Source of the DNA: Canna indica
Taxonomy: Eukaryota > Streptophyta > Magnoliopsida > Zingiberales > Cannaceae
DNA: 64,000 nucleotides
Direction of reading: 5' to 3'
Assembly (NCBI GenBank): GCA_034359265.1
Contig: CP136897.1
Span: 29,375,501 to 29,439,500 of the forward strand
The notes beneath the pieces are model-generated. The model saw only the letters and a program-made list of their open reading frames with translations, did not search any database and had not been told where the DNA came from. Within the stretch, counting starts at the first letter, position 1. The number at the start of each line of letters is the position of its first letter. A program made the translations under genes and the position numbers. Below are positions 56,718 to 64,000 of the stretch, one piece after another.

Positions 56718-56834
56718 GGTGCAACACGAGGACTTCCCAAAGGGTCACCCATCCTAGTACTACTCTCGCCCAAGCACGCTTAACTTCGGAGTTCTGATTG
56801 GATCCGGTGAGTTAGTGCCGGTATGATCGCACCC
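56718..56834 (-). rRNA. 5S rRNA: 5S rRNA gene, copy 121
   Basis: Full length; C95U, C94U, C36A, G25U, A16G. Terminator split TT-C-T6. Paired with copy 123. Confidence 0.95.
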
Positions 56835-57197
56835 GACGTGCACTTCTGATCGTCGGCTAATAAGGGTGAGCGTCCGAGGGATAGCTCGGGGTCATTTTCT
56901 TCGTCTTTTCGCGCCTTTTAGCGCCACGTGAAAAGATGAAATCGGACAATAATGCACGGAGTTACGCCCGTTTTAAACGAAAAATAATAATTGAAATGTT
57001 ATTTTTCTTATTTATTTACAAATTTTAATTTTTCGGGTCGGTTGGTCGATCGAGCCGGCCTTAGAGGTTGCGGCGGGCCCCGCGCGGGCGATCGACAGCC
57101 AAATTTTATATCGACGTCGTCCGTCCTTAACGTTTGGTTAGAAAGATTGGTAAAAAAAATGATCTCGTCGTGCAATCAAATAGGTAGTAAAAAAAAA

Positions 57198-57314
57198 GGT
57201 GCAACACGAGGACTTCCCAGGGGGTCACCCATCCTAGTACTACTCTCGCCCAAGCACGCTTAACTTCGGAGTTCTAATGGGATCCGGTGCGTTAGTGCTG
57301 GTATGATCGCACCT
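57198..57314 (-). rRNA. 5S rRNA: 5S rRNA gene, copy 122
   Basis: Full length; C39U, G1A. Its 3' spacer lacks three bases in the gacgacgtcgtc palindrome. Confidence 0.96.
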
Positions 57315-57682
57315 GTCGTGCACTTCTGATCGTCGGCTAATAAGGGTGAGCGTCCGAGGGATAGCTCGGGGTCATTTTCTTCGTCTCTTCGAGCGCCTTT
57401 TAGCACCACGTGAAAAGCTAAAATCGGACAATAATGCACGGAGTTACGCCCGTTTTAAACGAAAAATAATAATTGAAATGTTATTTTTCTTGTTTATTTA
57501 CAAATTTTAATTTTTCGGGTCGGTTGGTCGATCGAGCCGGCCCTAGAGATTGCGGCGGGCCCCGCGCGGGCGATCGACAGCCAAATTTTATGTCGACGAC
57601 GTCGTCCGTCCTTAATGTTTGGTTAGAAAGATTGGTAAAAAAAATGATCTCGTCGTGCAATCAAATAGGTAGTAAAAAAGAA

Positions 57683-57799
57683 GGTGCAACATGAGGACTT
57701 CCCAGAGGGTCACCAATCCTAGTACTACTCTCGCCCAAGCACGCTTAACTTCGGAGTTCTGATTGGATCCGGTGAGTTAGTGCTGGTATGATCGCACCC
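57683..57799 (-). rRNA. 5S rRNA: 5S rRNA gene, copy 123
   Basis: Full length; G108A, C94U, G85U, C36A, G25U. Same split terminator as copy 121. Confidence 0.95.
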
Positions 57800-58165
57800 G
57801 ACGTGCACTTCTGATCGTCGGCTAATAAGGGTGAGCGTCCGAGGGATAGCTCGGGGTCATTTTCTTCGTCTTTTCGCGTCTTTTAGCGCCACGTGAAAAG
57901 ATGAAATCGGACAATAATGCACGGAGTTACGCCCGTTTTAAACGAAAAATAATAATTGAAATGTTATTTTTCTTATTTATTTACAAATTTTAATTTTTCG
58001 GGTCGGTTGGTCGATCGAGCCGGCCTTAGAGGTTGCGGCGGGCCCCGCGCGGGCGATCGACAGCCAAATTTTATATCGACGACGTCGTCCGTCCTTAACG
58101 TTTGGTTAGAAAGATTGGTAAAAAAAATGATCTCGTCGTGCAATCAAATAGGTAGTAAAAAAAAA

Positions 58166-58282
58166 GGTGCAACACGAGGACTTCCCAAGGGGTCACCCAT
58201 CCTAGTACTACTCTCGCCCAAGCACGCTTAACTTCGGAGTTCTTATGGGATACGGTGCGTTAGTGCTGGTATGATCGCAACC
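58166..58282 (-). rRNA. 5S rRNA: 5S rRNA gene, copy 124
   Basis: Full length; C95U, C39A, G31U, G3U. A chimeric unit: its 3' spacer belongs to the copy 122 type, while its 5' part matches copy 85. Confidence 0.95.
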
Positions 58283-58649
58283 GTCGTGCATTTTGATCGT
58301 CGGCTAATAAGGTTGAGCGTCCGAGGGATAGCTCGGGGTCATTTTCTTCGTCTCTTCGCGCGCCTTTTAGCGCCACATGAAGAGCTGAAATCGGACAATA
58401 ATGCACGGAGTTACGCCCGTTTTAAACGAAAAATAATAATTGAAATGTTATTTTTCTTATTTATATAAAAATTTTAATTTTTCAGGTCGGTTGGTCGATC
58501 GAGCCGGCCGTAGAGGTTGCGGCGGGCCCCGCGCGGGCGATCGACAGCCAAATCTTATGTCGACGACGTCGTCCGTCCTTAACGTTTGGTTAGAAAGATT
58601 GGTAAAAAAAATGATCTCGTCGTGCAATCAAATAGGTAGTAAAAAAAAA

Positions 58650-58766
58650 GGTGCAACACGAGGACTTCTCAGGGGGTCACCCATCCTAGTAATACTCTCG
58701 CCCAAGCACGCTTAACTTCGGAGTTCTTATGGGATACGGTGCGTTAGTGCTGGTATGATCGCACCC
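58650..58766 (-). rRNA. 5S rRNA: 5S rRNA gene, copy 125
   Basis: Full length; G98A, G75U, C39A, G31U. Confidence 0.95.
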
Positions 58767-59133
58767 GTCGTGCATTCTGATCGTCGGCTAATAAGGTTGA
58801 GCGTCCGAGGGATAGCTCGGGGTCATTTTCTTCGTCTCTTCGCGCGCCTTTTTGCGCCACATGAAGAGCTGAAATCGGACAATAATGCACGGAGTTTCGC
58901 CCGTTTTTAACGAAAAATAATTATTGAAATGTTATTTTTCTTATTTATATAAAAATTTTAATTTTTCGGGTGGGTTGGTCGATCGAGCCGGCCGTAGAGG
59001 TTGCGGCGGGCCCCGCGCGGGCGATCGACAGCCAAATCTTATGTCGACGACGTCGTCCGTCCTTAACGTTTGGTTAGAAAGATTGGTAAAAAAAATGATC
59101 TCGTCGTGCAATCAAATAGGTAGTAAAAAAAAA

Positions 59134-59250
59134 GGTGCAACACGAGGACTTCCCAGGGTGTCACCCATCCTAGTAATACTCTCGCCCATGCACGCTTAAC
59201 TTCGGAGTTCTTATGGGATACGGTGCGTTAGTGCTGGTATGATCGCACCC
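59134..59250 (-). rRNA. 5S rRNA: 5S rRNA gene, copy 126
   Basis: Full length; C92A, G75U, U62A, C39A, G31U. Confidence 0.95.
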
Positions 59251-59617
59251 GTCGTGCATTCTGATCGTCGGCTAATAAGGTTGAGCGTCCGAGGGATAGC
59301 TCGGGGTCATTTTCTTCGTCTCTTCGCGCGCCTTTTAGCGCCACATGAAAAGCTGAAATCGGACAATAATGCACGGAGTTACGCCCGTTTTAAACGAAAA
59401 ATAATAATTGAAATGTTATTTTTCTTATTTATACAAAAATTTTAATTTTTCGGGTGGGTTGGTCGATCGAGCCGGCTGTAGAGGTTGCGGCGGGCCCCGC
59501 GCGGGCGATCGACAGCCAAATCTTATGTCGACGACGTCGTCCGTCCTTAACGTTTGGTTAGAAAGATTGGTAAAAAAAATGATCTCGTCGTGTAATCAAA
59601 TAGGTAGTAAAAAAAAA

Positions 59618-59734
59618 GGTTCAACACGAGGACTTCCTAGGGGGTCACCCATCCTAGTACTACTCTCGCCCAAGCACGCTTAACTTCGGAGTTCTGATGG
59701 GATTCGGTGCGTTAGTGCTGGTATGATCGCACCC
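59618..59734 (-). rRNA. 5S rRNA: 5S rRNA gene, copy 127
   Basis: Full length; C114A, G97A, G31A. Confidence 0.96.
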
Positions 59735-60101
59735 ATCGTGCACTTCTGATCGTCGACTAATAACGGTGAGCGTCCGAGGGATAGCTCGGGGTCATTTTCT
59801 TCGTCTCTTCGCGCGCTTTTTAGCGCCACGTGAAAAGATGAAATCAGACAATAATGCACGAAATTACGCCCGTTTTAAACCAAAAATAATAATTGAAATG
59901 TTATTTTTCTTATTTATTTACGAATTTTAATTTTTCGGGTCGGTTGGTCGATCGAGCCGGCCGTAGAGGTTGCGGCGGGCCCCGCGCGGGCGATCGACAG
60001 CCAAATTTTATGTCGACGACGTCGTCCGTCCTTAACGTTTGGTTAGAAAGATTGGTAAAAAAATGATCTCGTCGTGCAATCAAATAGGTAGTAAACAAAA
60101 A

Positions 60102-60218
60102 GGTGCAACACGAGGACTTTCTAGGGGGTCACCCTTCCTAGTACTACTGTCGCCCAAGCACGCTTAACTTCGGAGTTCTGATGGGATCCGGTGCGTTAGT
60201 GATGGTATGATCGCACCC
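60102..60218 (-). rRNA. 5S rRNA: 5S rRNA gene, copy 128 (interrupted terminator)
   Basis: Full length; G99A, G97A, U84A, G70C, G17U. The terminator reads T5-G-T3. Confidence 0.95.
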
Positions 60219-60585
60219 ATCGTGCACTTCTGATCGTCGGCTAATAAAGGTGAGCGTCCGAGGGATAGCTCGGGGTCATTTTCTTCATCTCTTCGCACGC
60301 CTTTTAGCGCCACGTGAAAAGATGAAATCGGACAATAATGCACGAAGTTACGCCCGTTTTAAACAAAAAATAATAATTGAAATGTTATTTTTCTTATTTA
60401 TTTACAAATTTTAATTTTTCGAGTCGGTTGGTCGATCGAGCCGGCCGAAGAGGTTGCGGCGTGCCCCGCGCGGGCGATCGAGAGCCAAATTTTATGTCGA
60501 CGACGTCGTCCGTCCTTAACGTTTGGTTAGAAAGATTGGTTAAAAAAATGATCTCGTCGTGCAACAAATAGGTAGTAAAAAAAAA

Positions 60586-60702
60586 GATGCAACACGAGGA
60601 CTTCCCAGGGGGTCACCCATCCTAGTACTACTCTCACCCAAGCACGCTTAACTTCGGAGTTCTGATGGGATCCGGTGCGTTAGTGCTGGTATGATCGCAC
60701 CC
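60586..60702 (-). rRNA. 5S rRNA: 5S rRNA gene, copy 129
   Basis: Full length; C116U, C67U, the copy 94 lineage. Confidence 0.96.
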
Positions 60703-61069
60703 GTCGTGCACTTCTGATCATCGGCTAATAAGGGTGAGCGTCCGAGGGATAGCTCGGGGTCATTTTCTTCGTCTCTTCGCGCGCCTTTTAGCGCCACGTG
60801 AAAAGCTGAAATCGGACAATAATGCACGGAGTTACGCCCGTTTTAAACGAAAAATAATAATAGAAATGTTATTTTTCTTATTTATTTACAAATTTTAATT
60901 TTTCAGGTCGGTTGGTCGATCGAGCCGGCCGTAGAGGTTGCGGCGGGCCCCGCGCGGGCGATCGAGAGCCAAATTTTATGTCGACGACGTCGTCCGTCCT
61001 TAACATTTGGTTAGAAAGATTGGTAAAAAAAATGATCTCGTCGTGCAACAAATAGGTAATTAAAAAAAA

Positions 61070-61185
61070 GATGCAACACGAGGACTTCCGAGGGGGTCAC
61101 CCATCCTAGTACTACTCTCGCCCAAGGACGTTTACTTCGGAGTTCTGATGGGATCCGGTGCGTTAGTGCTGGTATGATCGCACCC
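61070..61185 (-). rRNA. 5S rRNA: 5S rRNA gene, copy 130 (1-nt deletion)
   Basis: 116 nt: one U is lost near nt 52-53 at the box A edge. Also C116U, G97C, G60C, G56A. The run before it reads taattaaaaaaaa on the plus strand. Confidence 0.93.
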
Positions 61186-61553
61186 GTCGTGCACTTCTGA
61201 TCATCGGCTAATAAGGGCGAGCGTCCGAGGGATAGCTCGGGGTCATTTTCTTCGTGTCTTCGCGCGCCTTTTAGCGCCACGTGAAAAGCTGAAATCGGAC
61301 AATAATGCACGGAGTTACGCCCGTTTTAAACGAAAAATAATAATTGAAATGTTATTTTTCTTATTTATTTACAAATTTTAATTTTTCGTGTCGGTTGGTC
61401 GATCGAGCCGGCCGTAGAGGTTGCGGCGGCCCCGCGCGGGCGATCGACAGCCAAATTTTTTGTCGACGACGTCATTCGTCCTTAACGTTTGGTTAGAAAG
61501 ATTGGTAAAAAAAATGATCTCGTCGTGCAATCAAATAAGTAGTAAAAAAAAAA

Positions 61554-61670
61554 GGTGCAACACGAGGACTTCCCAGGGGGTCACCCACCCCAGTACTACT
61601 CTCGCCCAAGAACGCTTAACTTTGGAGTTCTGATGGGATCCGGTGCGTTAGTGCTGGTATGATCGCACCC
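61554..61670 (-). rRNA. 5S rRNA: 5S rRNA gene, copy 131
   Basis: Full length; A83G, A80G, G60U, G48A. Partner of copy 96. Confidence 0.95.
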
Positions 61671-62022
61671 GTCATGCACTTCTGATCGTCGGCTAATAAG
61701 GGTGAGCGTCCGAGGGATAGCTCGGGGTCATTTTCTTCGTCTCTTCGCGCGCCTTTTAGCGCCACGCGAAAAGCTGAAATCGGACAATAATGCACGGAGT
61801 TACGCCCGTTTTAAACGAAAAATAATAATTGAAATGTTATTTTTCTTATTTATTTACAAATTTTAATTTTTCGGGTCGGTTGGTCGATCGAGCCGGCCGT
61901 AGAGGTTGCGGCGGGCCCCGCGTGAGCGATCGACAGCCAAATTTTATGTTGACGACGTGGTCCATCCTTAACGTTTGGTTAGAAAGATTGGTAAAAAAAT
62001 GATCTCGTCATGCAATCAAATA

Positions 62023-62139
62023 GGTGCAACACGAGGACTTCCGAGGGGGTCACCCATCCTAGTACTACTCTCGCCCAAGCACGCTTAACTTCAGAGTTCT
62101 GATGGGATCCGGTGCGTTAGTGCTGGAATGATCGCACCC
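62023..62139 (-). rRNA. 5S rRNA: 5S rRNA gene, copy 132 (terminator deleted)
   Basis: Full length; G97C, C47U, A13U. First T-run deleted. Same haplotype as copy 99. Confidence 0.95.
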
Positions 62140-62507
62140 GTCATGCACTTCTGATCGTCGGCTAATAAGGGTAAGCGTCCGAGGGATAGCTCGGGGTCAT
62201 TTTCTTCGTCTCTTCGCGCGCCTTTTAGCGCCACGTGAAAAGTTGAAATCGGACAATAATGCACGGAGTTACGCCCGTTTTAAACGAAAAATAATAATTG
62301 AAATGTTATTTTTCTTATTTATTTACAAATTTTAATTTTTCGGGTCGGTTGGTCGATCGAGCCGGCCGTAGAGATTGCGGCGGGCCCCGCGCGGGCGATC
62401 GACAGCCAAATTTTATGTCGACGACGTCGTCCGTCCTTAACGTTTGGTTAGAAAGATTGGTAAAAAAAATGATCTCGTCGTGCAATCAAATAGGTAGTAA
62501 AAAAAAA

Positions 62508-62624
62508 GGTGCAACACGAGGACTTCCCAGGGGGTCACCCATCCTATTACAACTCTCGCCCAAGCACGCTTAACTTCGGAGTTCTGATGGGATCCGGTGC
62601 ATTAGTGCTGTTACGATCGCACCC
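62508..62624 (-). rRNA. 5S rRNA: 5S rRNA gene, copy 133
   Basis: Full length; C78A, A74U, C24U, C14A, A11G. Confidence 0.95.
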
Positions 62625-62992
62625 GTCATGCACTTCTGATCGTCGGCAAATAAGGGTGAGCGTCCGTGGGATATCTCAGGGTCATTTTCTTCGTCTCTTC
62701 GTACGCCTTTTAGCGCCACATGAAAAGCTGAAATCGGACAATAATGCACGGAGTTACGCCCGTTTTAAACGAAAAATAATAATTGAAATGTTATTTTTCT
62801 TATTTATTTACAAATTTTAATTTTTCGGGTCGGTTGGTCGATCGAGCCGGCCGTAGAGGTTGCGGCGGGACCCACGCGGGCGATCGACAGCCAAATTTTA
62901 TGTCGACGACGTCGTTCGTCCTTAACGTTTGGTTAGAAAGATTGGTAAAAAAAATGATCTCGTCGTGCAATCAAATAGGTAGTAAAAAAAAA

Positions 62993-63109
62993 GGTGCAAC
63001 GCGAGGACTTCCAAGGGGGTCACCCATCCTACTACAACTCTCGCCCAAGCACGCTTAACTTCGGAGTTCTGATGGGATCCGGTGCATTAGTGCTGGTATG
63101 ATCGCACCC
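62993..63109 (-). rRNA. 5S rRNA: 5S rRNA gene, copy 134
   Basis: Full length; U109C, G97U, C78G, A74U, C24U. Confidence 0.95.
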
Positions 63110-63460
63110 GTCATGCACTTTTGATCGTCGGCTAATAAGGGTGAGCGTCCGAGGGATATCTCGGGGTCATTTTCTTCGTCTCTTCTTGCGCCTTTTAGCG
63201 CCCGTGAAAAGCTGAAATCGAACAATAATGCACGGAGTTACGCATGTTTTAAACGAAAAATAACAATTGAAATGTTATTTTTCTTATTTATTTACAAATT
63301 TTAATTTTTCGGGTCGGTTGGTCGATCGAGCCGGCCGTAGAGGTTGCGGCGGGCCCCGCGCGGGCGATCGACAGCCAAATTTTATGTCGACGACGTCGTC
63401 CGTCCTTATCGTTTGGTTAGAAAGATTGGTAAAAAAATGATCTCGTCGTGCAATCAAATA

Positions 63461-63577
63461 GGTGCAACACGAGGACTTCCGAGGGGGTCACCCATCCTAG
63501 TACTACTCTCGCCCAAGCACGCTTAACTTCGGAGTTCTGATGGGATCCGGTGCGTTAGTGCTGGAATGATCGCACCC
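63461..63577 (-). rRNA. 5S rRNA: 5S rRNA gene, copy 135 (terminator deleted)
   Basis: Full length; G97C, A13U. First T-run deleted; backup run T7. The spacer upstream lost two bases at the G-box of the preceding unit (gcgcccgtg). Confidence 0.95.
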
Positions 63578-63945
63578 GTCATGCACTTCTGATCGTCGGC
63601 TAATAAGGGTGGGCGCTCGAGTGATAGCTCGGGGTCATTTTCTTCGTCTCTTCGCGCGCCTTTTAGCGCCACGTGAAAAGCTGAAATCGGACAATAATGC
63701 ACGGAGTTACGCCCGTTTTAAATGAAAAATAATAATTGAAATGTTATTTTTCTCATTTATTTACAAATTTTAATTTTTCGGGTCGGTTGGTCTATCGAGC
63801 CGGCAGTAGAGGTTGCGGTGGGCCCCGCGCGGGCGATCGATAGCCAAATTATATGTCGACGACGTCGTCCGTCCTTAACGTTTGGTTAGAAAGATTGATA
63901 AAAAAAATGATCTCGTCGTGCAATCAAATAGGTAGTAAAAAAAAA

Positions 63946-64000
63946 GGTGCAACACGAGGACTTCCTAGGGGGTCTCCCATCCTAGTACTACTCTCGCCCA
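63946..64000 (-). rRNA. 5S rRNA: 5S rRNA gene, copy 136 (cut by window edge)
   Basis: Only the 3' 55 nt (nt 63-117) lie in the window, with a T9 terminator. Changes seen: G97A, U88A. Confidence 0.93.

Larger units (their letters stand above)
56350..58160. repeat. Two-unit repeat, ~965 bp
   Basis: Copies 121/122 recur as 123/124 (offsets 965 and 968 bp; the 3-bp difference is in the palindrome 3' of copy 122). Confidence 0.8.
58440..59470. repeat. Variant spacer block, second occurrence
   Basis: Same spacer type and the same C39A/G31U gene allele as at 40.0-41.5 kb, at an offset of 18,391 bp. Confidence 0.85.
1..64000 (-). repeat. 5S rDNA tandem array (136 gene copies)
   Basis: The whole window is one head-to-tail array of a 483-485 bp unit: a 117-bp 5S rRNA gene plus about 367 bp of spacer. 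All genes lie on the minus strand. 5S rRNA is made by RNA polymerase III with TFIIIA/IIIC/IIIB and joins the large ribosomal subunit. Shorter units come from an 11-bp spacer deletion, a 15-bp terminator deletion or larger junctions. No foreign sequence interrupts the array, so this is the separate (S-type) 5S arrangement and not 5S linked to 35S rDNA. Neither array end is in the window. Confidence 0.98.

Noticed and set aside
1..64000. CRISPR-like alternation of repeat and spacer
   Set aside because: The repeat is the 117-bp 5S gene and the spacers are conserved copies of each other, not unique short inserts.
1..64000. Cassandra-type TRIM retrotransposon or 5S-derived SINE
   Set aside because: These carry 5S-like promoters, but no LTR ends, primer-binding site, target-site duplications or isolated 5S pieces are seen; units are full rDNA repeats in tandem.
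1..64000. Linked 35S rDNA, tRNA, SL RNA or other Pol III genes in the spacer
   Set aside because: The spacer shows no such conserved stretches and is too short for 35S genes.

Overview
The window is one uninterrupted tandem array of nuclear 5S ribosomal DNA from a seed plant, most likely an angiosperm. I count 136 copies of the 5S rRNA gene, all on the minus strand and head to tail, usually 483-485 bp apart; the last copy is cut by the window edge. The array consensus transcript is 117 nt up to the oligo-T terminator. It has the plant hallmarks: a start of GGGUGCGAUCAUACCAGC, box A around nt 50-64, the intermediate element at 67-72, box C at 80-97, and a BamHI site near nt 30-35. Most spacers carry a TTATTA TATA-like box at -29 to -24, a C at -1 and an oligo-T terminator directly after the gene. 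The taxon cannot be fixed from the sequence alone. No protein-coding gene, tRNA, 35S rDNA or transposon is visible; the recurrent 60-130-codon open frames are shadows of the repeat.

Layout. 0-12 kb: regular 485-bp units, with one internally deleted gene near 2.7 kb. 12.3-15.4 kb: a three-unit higher-order repeat (HOR) of about 1446 bp. 15.4-21.3 kb: a spacer-only fragment, a 2.2-kb segment present twice 3321 bp apart, and four genes fused to spacer without their 5' ends. 22.2-32.2 kb: a seven-unit HOR of 3346-3347 bp in three nearly identical copies. 32.3-39.8 kb: mixed units, including broken genes at 33.8 and 34.5 kb. 39.8-46.3 kb: a block with its own spacer and gene alleles, two perfect fold-back hairpins and three truncated genes; it matches 58.1-62.2 kb in the same order. 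46.7-48.3 kb: a near-copy of 34.6-36.2 kb. 52.3-56.3 kb: the most homogeneous block, with a strict 483-bp period; it holds the only copy that equals the array consensus exactly.

Of the 136 copies, 125 are full length or nearly so (five lack one base, one lacks four), ten are clear pseudogenes and one is cut by the edge. Nine copies have lost the oligo-T terminator through a 15-bp deletion between AGGT repeats. About 30 spacers have lost 11 bp between GCGGGC repeats. These subfamilies, HORs and chimeric junctions record unequal exchange and replication slippage. I see no sign of a new protein-based system. The points worth following up are the terminator-less genes, the promoter-stripped copies, the fold-back junctions, a conserved G-box in the spacer and the long colinear duplication.

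Gene changes are given in RNA-sense numbering (nt 1 = first G of the transcript) against the by-eye array consensus. They were read by eye and may contain a few slips.
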